Positions 5,631 to 14,893 of a stretch of 59,429 nucleotides of DNA are shown piece after piece. Origin of the DNA: a virus; the IMG/VR virus record IMGVR_UViG_3300007540_000001, positions 1-59,429 of that record. One strand, given 5' to 3'. The notes below the pieces were generated by a model. That model worked only from the letters and a program-made list of their open reading frames with translations. It was not told the DNA's origin and made no database searches. The number at the start of each line of letters is the position of its first letter. The first letter of the stretch is position 1. The translations under genes were made by a program, and so were the position numbers.

Positions 5631-8074
5631 TGGCTGTAGAACGTAATCCATTTGAAGGTACTCAAGATTCTTTAAACCTAAATAAATTAGAAGTTAACCT
5701 TGATGAAGTAGTAGATGATGAAGGTGTAGAATTTGAGATAGAAGGAGAAGAAACAGAAATAAGTATGGGACCTATGGAAGGAGATCACTACAGTAATTTA
5801 GTAGATACTCTGGATGATGATAAGTTATCAGAGATAGGACTACAAGTTATAGATGGATATGAAGCAGATAAAGAATCTAGAGCAGAGTGGGAAGAAACAT
5901 TTGAAAGAGGATTTGATCTTCTTGGTTTAAAACTCCAAGAAACGAGTGATCCTTTTGAAGGAGCATGTACTGCAGTTCACCCCTTATTGATTGAGTCCGC
6001 TGTAAAGTTTCAATCAAAAGCCAGTCAAGAACTCTTTCCTTCAGGAGGTCCTGTTAAAGCAGCCATCATGGGTAATGTAACACCAGATAGAGAGATGCAA
6101 GCTCAACGTGTTAAACAGTTTATGAATTACCAGTTGACTGATCAGATGCCAGAATACTTTGATGAGTTTGAAAGAATGCTTTTTAACTTACCATTAGTAG
6201 GTTCATCCTTCAAGAAAATTTATTATGATATGACATTAGAAAGACCTGTGTCTGAGTTTATACCTATAGACCAGTTCTATGTGTCATACTATGCAACAGA
6301 TTTACGTAGAGCAGATAGGTATACACATGTCATTTATAAATCTCCTAATGATATTAAAAGAGATATAGCAAGTGGCATGTATGCTGATGTAGAGTTACCG
6401 AATGCTGGTGTACCAGAACAAAGTGGTATTGGTTCTAAGATGGATGAGATTATGGGATTAGCTCAAGGAGAAGCTAATGATCCACAGTATACATTATTAG
6501 AACAACATTGTTATCTTAATCTTGATGATGATGATGATGGTGTAGCTATTCCATATGTAGTAACAGCTGATCTAGAATCTAGAAAGATACTATCTATACG
6601 TAGAAACTATGATGAGAATGATCCTAAGTTCCAAAAGAAATTACACTTTACTCATTATAAATATGTACCGGGATTTGGTTTCTATGGTCTAGGTCTCATA
6701 CATTTCCTTGGTAACTTAACAATGACTGCAACTACAGCCATGAGATCATTGGTTGATGCTGGTCAGTTTGCTAATCTTCCGGGTGGATTTAAAGCTAGAG
6801 GTGTTAGAATGGTAGGAGATAATGCTCCTATTAGTCCGGGTGAGTTTAAAGAAGTAGAAGCTACAGGTGTAGATTTAAGTAAAGCTATTATACCATTACC
6901 ATATAAAGAACCATCACAAACTTTGATGGCTATGTTAGACTTTGTTGTAAAGACTGGTGGTAAGTTTGCAGACTCTACAGAACAAATAGTAGCAGACGCA
7001 AGTAATGTAGGACCAGTAGGAACTACTATGGCTTTGATAGAAGCAAGTAGTAAGTTCTTTACAGCTATACATAAAAGATTACATAAATCTCAGAAGGATG
7101 AGTTTCAATTACTGGCTCAGATTAATTTTGATTTCCTTCCACCAAGTTATCCTTATGAAGTAATAGGTGGAGACATGTCTGTATTTAAACAAGACTTTGA
7201 TGGTAGAATAGATGTATCACCTGTATCTGATCCTAATATACCAAGTAGTGCACACAGAGCAGCCTTGAGTCAAATGGCTTTATCTTTGGCACAACAAACT
7301 CCTCCGGGTACATTTAATACCAGAGCTTTATATCGTGAAGTTCTATTGGCAGCAAACTTTCCTAACTTAGATCAAGTAATGCCACCAGAACCTAAACCAG
7401 AACCTAGAGATCCAATGGCTGATATTATGGCAATAGCTCAAGGTAAACCTATTAAAGCGTATCCCGGTCAGAATCATAAAGCACATATTATATTTAAGAC
7501 TGCATTCTTAGAAGATCCAGCTATAGGTAAGAATCCTTTAATGAAAGCTGGTGTTCCTATATTACAAGCTAACATACGTGAACATGTACTCTTACAATAT
7601 CAAGAACAACTTGGTGGTATGGTAGAAGCAAGTGGTGTAGCAAATGATCCACAAACTATGGAAATGGTAATGGCTCAAGCTGCACAAGAAATTGCTCAAG
7701 CTAATATGAATATGCAAGCTGCTGTATCTCCAGAACAACAAATGTTATTAAATGAGAAAGCACGTATTGAACTGGATGAACAAAGAGTAGAAATAGATGC
7801 AGCAAAAGATGCAGCTAACTTAGCTATTAAAGATCGTGAAACTAATCTTAAAGAAGATGAAGTAGCAATTAAAGCATTAGATGCAGCTGGTAAACTAGAA
7901 GTTAAACAAAGTGAAACAGCTACTAAATATGCAGAGCTTGCAGCTCGTCTTGCTCTTGATGCTGAGAAGTTAGGAGATGATAGAGATGAGAAACAAGCTG
8001 CACGAGCTATAGATAATTTAATTAAAATTTCAGAAGTGGAGAATAAAGATGCCCTTAAAAACAGGGACGAGTAA
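5630..8074 (+). CDS. Portal protein (long podovirus type)
   Basis: At 814 residues this is a large portal. It begins directly on the stop of the transglycosylase (TAATG). The region [20 protein letters not shown], then [13 protein letters not shown] and a long core ending with [15 protein letters not shown], is the pattern of long podoviral portals. The C-terminal 150 residues (about 660-814) are Ala/Glu/Gln-rich and helical, with coiled-coil character, like the barrel of P22 portal. Twelve copies form the DNA gate at one head vertex and the docking site for terminase and connector proteins. The C-terminal end is overlapped by the next small gene in another frame. Confidence 0.88.
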   Translation: MAVERNPFEGTQDSLNLNKLEVNLDEVVDDEGVEFEIEGEETEISMGPMEGDHYSNLVDTLDDDKLSEIGLQVIDGYEADKESRAEWEETFERGFDLLGLKLQETSDPFEGACTAVHPLLIESAVKFQSKASQELFPSGGPVKAAIMGNVTPDREMQAQRVKQFMNYQLTDQMPEYFDEFERMLFNLPLVGSSFKKIYYDMTLERPVSEFIPIDQFYVSYYATDLRRADRYTHVIYKSPNDIKRDIASGMYADVELPNAGVPEQSGIGSKMDEIMGLAQGEANDPQYTLLEQHCYLNLDDDDDGVAIPYVVTADLESRKILSIRRNYDENDPKFQKKLHFTHYKYVPGFGFYGLGLIHFLGNLTMTATTAMRSLVDAGQFANLPGGFKARGVRMVGDNAPISPGEFKEVEATGVDLSKAIIPLPYKEPSQTLMAMLDFVVKTGGKFADSTEQIVADASNVGPVGTTMALIEASSKFFTAIHKRLHKSQKDEFQLLAQINFDFLPPSYPYEVIGGDMSVFKQDFDGRIDVSPVSDPNIPSSAHRAALSQMALSLAQQTPPGTFNTRALYREVLLAANFPNLDQVMPPEPKPEPRDPMADIMAIAQGKPIKAYPGQNHKAHIIFKTAFLEDPAIGKNPLMKAGVPILQANIREHVLLQYQEQLGGMVEASGVANDPQTMEMVMAQAAQEIAQANMNMQAAVSPEQQMLLNEKARIELDEQRVEIDAAKDAANLAIKDRETNLKEDEVAIKALDAAGKLEVKQSETATKYAELAARLALDAEKLGDDRDEKQAARAIDNLIKISEVENKDALKNRDE

Positions 8075-8198
8075 AGAAGTAATTGATTATAATATTAAAG
8101 AACTTATTGACTCTGGATATAAACAAAGACAAGCTGTAGCTATAGCTATGGATAATGCAAAGAAAAAGAAAAAGAAGAAAAAGAAAGATATAATTTAA
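8049..8198 (+). CDS. Very small basic protein with Lys tail
   Basis: This is a 49-residue gene that begins within the last 26 bases of the portal gene and ends TAATG with the next gene. It starts [20 protein letters not shown], continues [15 protein letters not shown] and ends in nine Lys then DII. Tiny proteins of this pattern (MPLK-G-S, N-I-x-x-L, Q-A-V-A-I-A) are common beside portal or capsid genes in phages, with no known role. The poly-Lys tail suggests binding to DNA or to the acidic scaffold. Confidence 0.75.
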   Translation: MPLKTGTSKEVIDYNIKELIDSGYKQRQAVAIAMDNAKKKKKKKKKDII

Positions 8199-8386
8199 TG
8201 GATATGTTTGATGAGATTACAGACTCTTTTGATGTAGAAACAGAACGTCTAAAAGAAATGCTTGCATCAGGAGCAATAGAAGACTATAACCATTATAGAC
8301 AGATCGTTGGTTCCATAAGTGGAATTGAATGGTCAAAGAATAGTTTAAAAACAATAATTAAAAAAAGGATGGAATCAGATGACTAA
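8198..8386 (+). CDS. Small head-region protein
   Basis: This is a 62-residue, acidic, helical protein ([20 protein letters not shown], then DYNHYRQIVGSISGIEWSKN). The start overlaps the previous stop as TAATG, and the end overlaps the next gene by eight bases. Similar short proteins with the DY-x-x-YR-x-x-G pattern occur in the head modules of other podophages. No function is known to me. Confidence 0.7.
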   Translation: MDMFDEITDSFDVETERLKEMLASGAIEDYNHYRQIVGSISGIEWSKNSLKTIIKKRMESDD

Positions 8387-8702
8387 AATGTTTTGGATAG
8401 CAATTATAATAGTTGCTGGAATAATAATTGGTGGATCTATTTTTATGAAACCTTCTACAGAAGCTGAAGCTAATGATACAGGATATAGTACTTTACCCGG
8501 TTGGTCTGCAGGGTACAGATATTACTTTGATATGGATGAGGATGAAAAAAGCAAATTAAGATTGTTTGGAAAATATAAACAAGTAAATGGTAACACATTT
8601 AAATTAGGTTGGGACAGACAGACTGGTAAAGATATGAATCAGTTTGATACCAACATAGATGATGATGGTGTTATCTTTTTTGAACAAGAGTTTAAATTCT
8701 AG
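8379..8702 (+). CDS. Small membrane-anchored protein
   Basis: This 107-residue protein has an N-terminal hydrophobic segment at about residues 3-23 (MFWIAIIIVAGIIIGGSIFM), long enough for a membrane anchor or uncleaved signal. A soluble, aromatic- and Asp-rich domain follows (YRYYFDMDEDEKSKLRLFGK). The gene overlaps its neighbours on both sides. It could be a small virion-assembly or inner-membrane protein. I recognise no family. Confidence 0.65.
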   Translation: MTKMFWIAIIIVAGIIIGGSIFMKPSTEAEANDTGYSTLPGWSAGYRYYFDMDEDEKSKLRLFGKYKQVNGNTFKLGWDRQTGKDMNQFDTNIDDDGVIFFEQEFKF

Positions 8703-9043
8703 TGCCAGAAATATTTTATGTAGCAACACTCCTTGTGTGTTTTCATGGGGAGTGTACTCAATTTGAAAGTGCACCTTATGCAAAGAATGCAAGTGCAGAT
8801 CATTGTCAACACATGTTGGTACATACCTTTCAAACTCAAGTAGGTCCATACTATGATGCTATTATTGATTTTGAAAAAGATAATCCTGAAGATATAAAAA
8901 TTACCTATGCTGGTTGTGATACTACACAACGTAGACCAGATACGGACAATGATTGGAAAATTACTCCCAATGTAAATCCTGATTTATTAATACCTCATCA
9001 AAATGATTTACGTTGGCAACAAGAACAAGGAGAACAAATTTAA
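8702..9043 (+). CDS. Small protein with paired cysteines
   Basis: The 113-residue frame starts with GTG at 8702, overlapping the previous TAG. There is no strong ribosome binding site, so translation is probably coupled. The N-terminus is hydrophobic (IFYVATLLVCFHG), and Cys residues are spaced through the protein (CFHGEC, HC, GC), which would fit an exported, disulfide-bonded product. The family is not recognised. It ends on the start of the co-chaperonin gene. Confidence 0.6.
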   Translation: MPEIFYVATLLVCFHGECTQFESAPYAKNASADHCQHMLVHTFQTQVGPYYDAIIDFEKDNPEDIKITYAGCDTTQRRPDTDNDWKITPNVNPDLLIPHQNDLRWQQEQGEQI

Positions 9044-9459
9044 TGATGAATCCTCATTTAGGTGGTGCAAAAACTAATGATGAATGGATAAGTGAAGAAG
9101 AGATAGAAGATCCGAAAGAACTTCCTCATGTTCCCGGTTTTCATTTATTAATTAGACCAGTAAGTGCTAAGAAAAAATCTAAAGGTGGAATTATTATTCC
9201 CGATAAATTACAAGATGATCTTTCATATTTAACTACTGTAGGTAGAGTTATCAAGGTAGGAGATTTAGCATATGGAGATCAATCAAAGTTTCCTACTGGA
9301 CATTGGTGTAAAGAAGGAGACTATGTATGCTATGGTAAACTAACTGGTACTAAGTTTGTTTATCAAGGTGTGAAGATGTTATTAATATATGATGATCAAG
9401 TATTAATGACAATTAAAGATCCAGCATTATTAGATACAAGCATTAACTTAGTTGCTTAA
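9043..9459 (+). CDS. GroES-like co-chaperonin
   Basis: This 138-residue protein has the Cpn10 pattern: VPGFHLLIRPV (30-40), the mobile-loop-equivalent segment, GGIIIPD (48-54), GRVIKVGDLAY, then EGDYVCYGKLTGTKF and LLIYDDQVLMTI. GroES caps the GroEL ring, and phage versions (T4 gp31 is the known example) adapt the host chamber for large capsid proteins. No GroEL is encoded here, so it would pair with host GroEL. Its position just before scaffold and capsid genes fits. The start at 9043 has AAGGAG ten bases upstream. An N-terminal extension of about 28 residues precedes the Cpn10 domain. Confidence 0.88.
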   Translation: MMNPHLGGAKTNDEWISEEEIEDPKELPHVPGFHLLIRPVSAKKKSKGGIIIPDKLQDDLSYLTTVGRVIKVGDLAYGDQSKFPTGHWCKEGDYVCYGKLTGTKFVYQGVKMLLIYDDQVLMTIKDPALLDTSINLVA

Positions 9460-9480
9460 CTCTATATTGTATGGTATAAA
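9452..9480 (+). promoter_or_regulatory. Promoter for scaffold and capsid genes
   Basis: TTGCTT at 9452-9457, a 17-base spacer and TATAAA at 9475-9480 preceded by TGG. It overlaps the end of the co-chaperonin gene and gives RNA starting near 9487, about 38 bases before the scaffold start. Confidence 0.65.
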
Positions 9481-9524
9481 ATAACTATGCGTAATCTTAG
9501 TGTTCGCAAACTATGGAGAGTAAA

Positions 9525-10508
9525 ATGGCAGAAGAACAAGAGTGGAGTGAAATAGATACTTCTAAATCCTCCGAGAAGAAAGAAGAAGTTGCTTTTGAAG
9601 TAGAGAATGAAGAACCTATTGAGAAAGTAGAAGCAGTTGTTGAAGAAAAAGAAGAAGTAAAAGAAGAACCTGTTGTACAGAAAAAAGAAATACCAGAGTT
9701 AGAAGGTATTGAAACTGATGGTGCTTCTAAAAGAATACAACATCTGGTTAAGCAGAGAAAAGAACGTGAAGAAGCTTTAATAAAAGCTCAGGCACGTATA
9801 GAAGCTTTAGAGAAACAACAAGCAGAAATTACTAAAGGTTCTTTAAATCTTAGAGAGAATGCTAATACCAGTAGTGAGAAGTTACTTCAACAGCAACTAG
9901 AGATGGCAAAACAAAGTTATCTAGATGCCTATGATAGTGGCAATAAGGAAAAGATGTTAGCTTCTCAAGAAGCAATATCTAAAGCACAAGTAGATTTAAA
10001 TAATATAGACCAAGATAAAAGTAATCTGGAACGTGTTAAAAAAGAAATAGAAGAAGCTCCACCAGCTGAAGGGATGCAAGCTCAAGCAAATCCTCAGCCT
10101 AATCAACCACAACAAGAGTTTGATCCTGTGGCTGTAGAGTGGAGTCGTAAACCAGAGAACAATTGGTTTGGACAAGATCAAGTCATGACAGCTTCAGCAT
10201 TAGCTATAGATGCTCAACTGAAGCAAGAAGGATATGATCCTAGTTCATCAGAGTTTTATGACGAAGTTGACAATCGAATGAAAGTTAATTTCCCTCATAA
10301 ATTCGGGGAGAGCCAACCGCAGAAGGCTCCTCAACAGGTAGTAGCAGGAAGCTCACGAACTCCTCCTACTTCTAAAAGCAACAAGGTTAAGTTGACACAA
10401 GATGACGTAGCCTTAGCTAAGAAGTGGAATATACCTCTTGAGAAGTATGCAGCCGAGAAGAAGAAAGCAGAATCTTCAGGTGAATATACTAACATAGATC
10501 GTGGATAG
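9525..10508 (+). CDS. Scaffolding-like protein
   Basis: This is a 327-residue, highly charged, low-complexity protein. The first 70 residues are dominated by Glu, Lys and Val. A long coiled-coil stretch follows (about 85-175, RIQHLVKQRKEREEALIKAQ onward), then Pro/Gln-rich linkers, an ordered segment (FDPVAVEWSRKPENNWFGQD) and a short basic C-terminus. This is the usual profile and position of a podoviral scaffold, which binds capsid protein during procapsid assembly and then leaves. I chose ATG 9525 over 9513 because GGAG lies at the correct distance only for 9525. Confidence 0.75.
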   Translation: MAEEQEWSEIDTSKSSEKKEEVAFEVENEEPIEKVEAVVEEKEEVKEEPVVQKKEIPELEGIETDGASKRIQHLVKQRKEREEALIKAQARIEALEKQQAEITKGSLNLRENANTSSEKLLQQQLEMAKQSYLDAYDSGNKEKMLASQEAISKAQVDLNNIDQDKSNLERVKKEIEEAPPAEGMQAQANPQPNQPQQEFDPVAVEWSRKPENNWFGQDQVMTASALAIDAQLKQEGYDPSSSEFYDEVDNRMKVNFPHKFGESQPQKAPQQVVAGSSRTPPTSKSNKVKLTQDDVALAKKWNIPLEKYAAEKKKAESSGEYTNIDRG

Positions 10509-10521
10509 AAGGGTGCAAAAA

Positions 10522-10998
10522 ATGAAACAATCACGTAATACGGAAACAAGAGAAGAACAAACTAGAGAATATACATACGAAGAACCTAATCTGTTGGACA
10601 TACCAGATTCAGTTTATGATCGCTTTTTAAGCCAAGGCTTGGCATTACGTTGGATACGTATATCTTTAAAAGGAGATGATGACTATAAGAATGTGGGAAG
10701 AAAAACACAACAAGGTTATGAGTTTGTAGATCCAAAGGAAGTTCCAGAAATGTTACCAACGTCTATCGTGGTGGACAAAGGTCGCTATGAAAACTGCGTT
10801 GTTCGAGGGGATGTCGCCCTTGCCAAGATAGCCAAAGGACAAGCAGAAGCCAGAAATAAGTATTATCAAGAGAAATCGGATAGTATGATGGATGCTGTAA
10901 ATCAGCAATTGATGTCAAACAACGACTCTCGAATGCCTATTCAAAATAATAGCAAGAGTAAGACTACAGTAGGAAGGCAACCAAAGTTCTCGTCTTAA
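10522..10998 (+). CDS. Conserved-type head-module protein
   Basis: This 158-residue protein lies between scaffold and capsid genes. The segment ALRWIRISLKGDDDYKNVGR, followed by GYEFVDPKEVPEM, resembles a protein often found next to capsid genes in podophages whose role is unresolved. The N-terminus is polar and charged, and the C-terminal 50 residues are Asn/Gln/Ser-rich and probably disordered. Start ATG 10522 is preceded by AAGGG eight bases upstream. A GTG at 10501 is less likely. It may be a minor head or scaffold-associated protein. Confidence 0.65.
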   Translation: MKQSRNTETREEQTREYTYEEPNLLDIPDSVYDRFLSQGLALRWIRISLKGDDDYKNVGRKTQQGYEFVDPKEVPEMLPTSIVVDKGRYENCVVRGDVALAKIAKGQAEARNKYYQEKSDSMMDAVNQQLMSNNDSRMPIQNNSKSKTTVGRQPKFSS

Positions 10999-11044
10999 TA
11001 CTGTAATTTTTTTGTAACTAACTAACCACACGAGGGAGATAACG

Positions 11045-11629
11045 ATGTCAGATACTGCATCACCAAACGGACTAGTTCCGTCTCGCAGATGGGGAAGTGC
11101 ATCTAACTCTACAGGAACAAACATGTACAACATAGCTGATGGTTATGCTACAGCAATGTTTACTGGTACTCTTGTAGAAGTTTCAGCCGGCAATCTAACA
11201 ATTCTTGCCAATGGAGCTAATTCAGGTGCAGCACCTATCGGTGTATTCCAAGGCTGTCAATATACAGCACTTAATGGAACACCAACATGGTCATCATATT
11301 GGCCAGCTGCAACAAGTGTGTTATCAGGTACACAAGCTATAGGCTATGTATGTGATGATCCATTTGCTACATTCGTTGTACAGGCAGATGCGTCTGTAAC
11401 AGCTGGAGATATTATGACTCTTAATTTTGAAGCTAACATAGGCACAGGTTCTACCATTACAGGAATTAGTAACGGATCATTAGATGCTAGTTCACGTAAA
11501 ACAGGAGCAACAGCTTTGTTCCGTCCTATTGCATATGACGCTGTACCGGGCAATTCTGCCAGCTCTGCTTATCCATATTTGGAAGTAGAATTAATCCATC
11601 ATGCACTTCGTGCTGGTGCCGTAGCATAA
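11045..11629 (+). CDS. Putative capsid decoration protein
   Basis: This 194-residue protein is rich in Ala, Gly, Ser and Thr, with a beta-sandwich-like composition and no charged low-complexity regions. It has a strong ribosome binding site (GAGGGAG) and stands immediately before the major capsid gene, which has a similar leader. These features fit an abundant head protein such as a decoration protein. The start SDTASPNGLVPSRRWGS resembles proteins seen just before capsid genes in other phages. I am not certain of the function. Confidence 0.6.
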   Translation: MSDTASPNGLVPSRRWGSASNSTGTNMYNIADGYATAMFTGTLVEVSAGNLTILANGANSGAAPIGVFQGCQYTALNGTPTWSSYWPAATSVLSGTQAIGYVCDDPFATFVVQADASVTAGDIMTLNFEANIGTGSTITGISNGSLDASSRKTGATALFRPIAYDAVPGNSASSAYPYLEVELIHHALRAGAVA

Positions 11630-11647
11630 TAGAAAGGGAGAAATAAC

Positions 11648-12565
11648 ATGGCTGCTATTAATAGAGCTAGTATTGCGAAGCAACTTGTTCCCGGATTAAA
11701 TGCTATATTTGGCATGGAATACGGAGAAGTTGTGGATGAATTAACACCATTGTTTGAAATGGAAAACTCAGACAGAGCTTTTGAAGAAGAAGTACTCTTC
11801 ACAGGTTTTGGATCAGCTCCAGTTAAACAAGAAGGTGCTGCTGTTCAATATGATACTGCACAAGATTCATATACAGCAAGGTATACTGCAGAAACAATTG
11901 CATTAGCATTTAGTGTAACAGAAGAAGCTATGGAGGATAATCTTTATGATACATTCTCTAAACTTCGTGCACGTGGTCTTGCAAGAGCAATGGCAAATAC
12001 TAAACAAGTAAAAGGTGCTGACATCTTTAATCAAGGATTCAACGCATCATATGGTGGTGGAGATGGAGTTCCTTTATTCTCTGCTGCTCACCCAATCGTT
12101 GGTGGTGCTAATCAAAGTAATTTGATTGCTACTAACGGAACAACTGACTTATCTGAAGCTTCACTTGAGTCAGGTTTAGTATCTGTACAAACTGCTAAAG
12201 ATGACAGAAACATTCTGATTGGTACAAACGCATTGTCAATTCACATTGCACCACACAATCAGTTTGCAGCTGCTCGTCTATTAGACAGTCCTTACAGACC
12301 GGGTACTGCTGATAATGACATTAATGCAATTAACCATGGAGGTCTAGTACCTAATGGTTACTTCGTTAATAAACGATTCAGCGATGCAGATGCATGGTTC
12401 TTAAAAACAGATTGTCCTAACGGAACTAAAATGTTTAACAGAACACCATTGCAAACACAAATGTTACCTGACTTTGATACAGGCAACCTAAGATATAAGG
12501 CTAGAGAAAGATATTCTTTCGGTTGGTCTGATTGGAGAGGTTACTTTGGATCACAAGGTAGTTAA
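11648..12565 (+). CDS. Major capsid protein (HK97-like)
   Basis: This is a 305-residue protein with AAAGGGAG upstream and a strong terminator directly after. The N-terminal stretch MAAINRASIAKQLVPGLNAI, the TARYTAETIALAFSVTEEAM segment, the GVPLFSAAHPIVGG motif and the C-terminal YKARERYSFGWSDWRGYFGS are characteristic of small HK97-fold capsid proteins related to the Mu gpT type. It would form the icosahedral shell together with the scaffold, portal and candidate decoration protein encoded just upstream. Confidence 0.9.
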   Translation: MAAINRASIAKQLVPGLNAIFGMEYGEVVDELTPLFEMENSDRAFEEEVLFTGFGSAPVKQEGAAVQYDTAQDSYTARYTAETIALAFSVTEEAMEDNLYDTFSKLRARGLARAMANTKQVKGADIFNQGFNASYGGGDGVPLFSAAHPIVGGANQSNLIATNGTTDLSEASLESGLVSVQTAKDDRNILIGTNALSIHIAPHNQFAAARLLDSPYRPGTADNDINAINHGGLVPNGYFVNKRFSDADAWFLKTDCPNGTKMFNRTPLQTQMLPDFDTGNLRYKARERYSFGWSDWRGYFGSQGS

Positions 12566-12578
12566 CCTTTAGAACACA

Positions 12579-12624
12579 GGGGAGAGCGACTTAATAGAAT
12601 TAGGTTCGAGCTCTCCCCTTTTTT
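12579..12624 (+). terminator. Strong terminator after the capsid gene
   Basis: GGGGAGAGC at 12579-12587 pairs perfectly with GCTCTCCCC at 12610-12618 (nine pairs, 22-base loop), followed by six T. It probably lets capsid messages be far more abundant than those of downstream tail genes. Confidence 0.9.
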
Positions 12625-12677
12625 ATAAATTACTTCTGACAGCGAAAGCTGACATTAGCCACGACAGGAGAAATAAC

Positions 12678-13175
12678 ATGGCAAACACGACTTTTTCAGG
12701 ACCAATAAGAACTGGTTCGATTTCACATACTACTGGTACATCAGTAGGAACAGACGTTAAAAATCTAGGTTGGGTACAAAACTCTCAAGCTTTCTTTGTA
12801 TCAATTGGTGATACTACTGTATCTACAACTGTTGTTATTCCAGCACGTAGTATGGTTACTGCAATACATGGACACGTAACAGAAATATTTAATTCAGGAA
12901 CATCTGATGATTTTGATATAGGTACTGCAGGTGATACTGATTTATATGTTAATGGAACATCTGTAGGAGATACAATTGGATTCCATAATATAGGAGGTGC
13001 TGTAGCTAATACATCAGCATGGACTGACACAGGTGCAACTGATCAAAGAGTAATCTGTGTACATAATGCTGTTGGTACTGCAGGTAGTACTGGTAAAATG
13101 TATGTAGTAATTGATTATCTACAACATCGTAACTTTAACAATGTAGTAGATGTTGTTACTGCTCCAACAACTTAA
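12678..13175 (+). CDS. Beta-rich virion protein
   Basis: This 165-residue protein is rich in Gly, Thr, Val and Asn with almost no Lys, starting MANTTFSGPIRTGSISHTTG. A good ribosome binding site (AGGAG) precedes it. The composition and position after the capsid gene suggest a surface or decoration protein. The (S/E)GPIR-x-G start is one I associate with small structural proteins of marine phages. The exact role is unknown. Confidence 0.65.
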   Translation: MANTTFSGPIRTGSISHTTGTSVGTDVKNLGWVQNSQAFFVSIGDTTVSTTVVIPARSMVTAIHGHVTEIFNSGTSDDFDIGTAGDTDLYVNGTSVGDTIGFHNIGGAVANTSAWTDTGATDQRVICVHNAVGTAGSTGKMYVVIDYLQHRNFNNVVDVVTAPTT

Positions 13176-13206
13176 TTTTCATAAGTATTAAGTTTAGTTT
13201 ATAATA

Positions 13207-13228
13207 GGGGAGGAGTAAAATTCTCCCC
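13207..13228 (+). promoter_or_regulatory. GGGGAG/CTCCCC hairpin without T-run
   Basis: Six G-C-rich pairs round a ten-base loop lie 18 bases before the next start codon. The stem resembles the post-capsid terminator, but only a single T follows, so it may be an RNA stability or processing element rather than a terminator. Confidence 0.45.
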
Positions 13229-13246
13229 TGACAATTGGAGTAAAAG

Positions 13247-13588
13247 ATGGCAACAAATATTAAAACAGGTGTTGTAAGTTTAGATAGAGGTGTTGGTGGT
13301 ACTGGTAATTTTATAGACCTAGCCAGCGATGTTTCAATTATAGATACTCGTATCAGAGGTTTTGGTTATGCTAGTAAACAAGCTGGTATAATGAACATAG
13401 CTGATACAAGTGGTATATTAATTCAACAACCTATCTATGCAGCAGATACTGAAGATACAATTTATTTTGATCCTTTAGGAATAAGAGTTAACGGAAAAGT
13501 TTCTATGACAATGGTAAGTATAACAGGCGGAGGAGATGTAACTACTACTGTTTCTGCCAATGTGAATGCTTACATTTATTATGGATAG
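13247..13588 (+). CDS. Small beta-rich virion protein
   Basis: This is a 113-residue protein with high Gly, Ile, Thr and Val content (MATNIKTGVVSLDRGVGG, ending SANVNAYIYYG). The leader contains GGAG eight bases before the ATG. No family is recognised. Its sequence style matches the gene at 12678, so both may be surface components of the head. Confidence 0.6.
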   Translation: MATNIKTGVVSLDRGVGGTGNFIDLASDVSIIDTRIRGFGYASKQAGIMNIADTSGILIQQPIYAADTEDTIYFDPLGIRVNGKVSMTMVSITGGGDVTTTVSANVNAYIYYG

Positions 13589-13592
13589 ATAA

Positions 13593-14246
13593 ATGAATTA
13601 TACTACATTAGTAAGTTCAGTTATTGCTACCACAGAAAATGAAGCTACGGAATTTATTTCCCAACTTCCTGATATGGTAGGTAGAGCTCAAGAAAGAATA
13701 CTTGGGGATATAGATGATATTGGTTTAACCAGTTATACTAGTGTTGCTGTAAGTGCTAACAATGCTTTTATTACAGTACCAACAGGATCAGAGTTAGTTA
13801 AAGGATTAGTAGTAGACACTTCAGGTTCCAAAGGTTCTTTACTACAAAGAGAATATGATTATATAATAGACTACTGGCCCGTATCTGTTTCAACTGGTAC
13901 TCCAAGATATTATGGTTTTAAAAGTAATACACAAATTAAAATAGCTCCAACTCCATCAACAACTCTTGATGCAGAAATAGCTTATCAAACTAATCTAACT
14001 ACATTAACTTCATCAACACAATCTAATTATTTAACAGACTTCTGTCCATCATTATTGTTTGATGCTACTATGGTAGAAGCTACATACTTTATGAAAGACT
14101 ATGCAGTATTACAAGCATGGCAACAACAATATGCAACTGAAGCAGCACGTATAAGAAATAGAGCTAGACGTTCAAGAACTAATACAATGCAAGATAACTG
14201 GAGTCCAGCTGGCACTCCTGATACGATTCAAAAGGGAGGAAGCTAA
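13593..14246 (+). CDS. Head-tail connector/adaptor protein (SU10/P22 gp4-like)
   Basis: This 217-residue protein has the typical adaptor pattern: an N-terminal helix with MVGRAQERILGDIDDIG, a middle beta region with the GTPRYYGFKSNTQIKIAPTP motif (about residues 106-125), then LIYQT-like strands and a helical C-terminus with FDATMVEATYFMKDYAVLQ and many Arg. Adaptors of this type bind under the portal and begin the short tail. It starts four bases after the previous stop, and its own stop overlaps the next ATG. Confidence 0.72.
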   Translation: MNYTTLVSSVIATTENEATEFISQLPDMVGRAQERILGDIDDIGLTSYTSVAVSANNAFITVPTGSELVKGLVVDTSGSKGSLLQREYDYIIDYWPVSVSTGTPRYYGFKSNTQIKIAPTPSTTLDAEIAYQTNLTTLTSSTQSNYLTDFCPSLLFDATMVEATYFMKDYAVLQAWQQQYATEAARIRNRARRSRTNTMQDNWSPAGTPDTIQKGGS

Positions 14247-14878
14247 TGCCAATTAATAGTGCAAGTGGAAGAAATATAGGAGGAGGTAATAAAGATGTAT
14301 CTTCTCATTATAGAGGTTTTGATTCTGGTAAAGGAAATCCTTATCCAGATAAAGCACCAACTTCATTTAATAAACCACCAAAGCCACAAATGAAAAATAC
14401 TAGAACTTCTATGGATGGAGTTCAAAAAGGAAGATTAGGTGGACCAAGAAATTCTGCAAAAGATATTAGAGAAAAACCTAAAAAAAGTATTATAGATAGA
14501 TTAAAAGATTTTGCTACAAAAGGAGAGAATAAAGGAATAGGTCCTCAAGTTCCTGATCTATCTGCTGATCTAGAAAATATTTCTAATGTAGATTATTCTA
14601 AAGATAATAGAGATTCTATGTTGAAAGTAGATATACCAATTACTAAAACTGATAATATAGGTGCTCTAATGAGAAGTCCTAGAAGAAGAACACCGGGACA
14701 AGGAAGCTATCAAAGAGGTACACCAACTAAAACTAAAATGGTATTAGCTCCACATAGAAATCCAACTAATAAAAAAGTTAGAGTAGCTGATAGACCTGTT
14801 ACACGTAAGAAAAAAACAATGATTAATCCTAACAGAGGTTTTTCTGGTGGTGGATTAGTTGCATCTTTATACGATTAA
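14246..14878 (+). CDS. Basic disordered virion-region protein with C-terminal GGGLVASLYD
   Basis: This is a 210-residue, very basic protein (rich in Lys, Arg, Asn, Pro, Gly) with little predicted structure. It starts on the previous stop (TAATG). The last residues, FSGGGLVASLYD, match a motif that recurs at the ends of the next two proteins and inside an ejection protein at 33001. The context among connector genes suggests a minor virion component that may contact DNA. No known family. Confidence 0.65.
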   Translation: MPINSASGRNIGGGNKDVSSHYRGFDSGKGNPYPDKAPTSFNKPPKPQMKNTRTSMDGVQKGRLGGPRNSAKDIREKPKKSIIDRLKDFATKGENKGIGPQVPDLSADLENISNVDYSKDNRDSMLKVDIPITKTDNIGALMRSPRRRTPGQGSYQRGTPTKTKMVLAPHRNPTNKKVRVADRPVTRKKKTMINPNRGFSGGGLVASLYD

Positions 14879-14893
14879 ATTTAAGGAAAGATA

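Noticed and set aside
9487-9555. A 22-codon frame beginning at the predicted transcript start of the 9452 promoter
   Set aside because: It overlaps the well-supported scaffold start in another frame, has no ribosome binding site and no plausible product.
13207-13228. GGGGAG/CTCCCC stem as a second terminator
   Set aside because: Only a single T follows and it lies 18 bases before a start codon, so I list it only as a hairpin.
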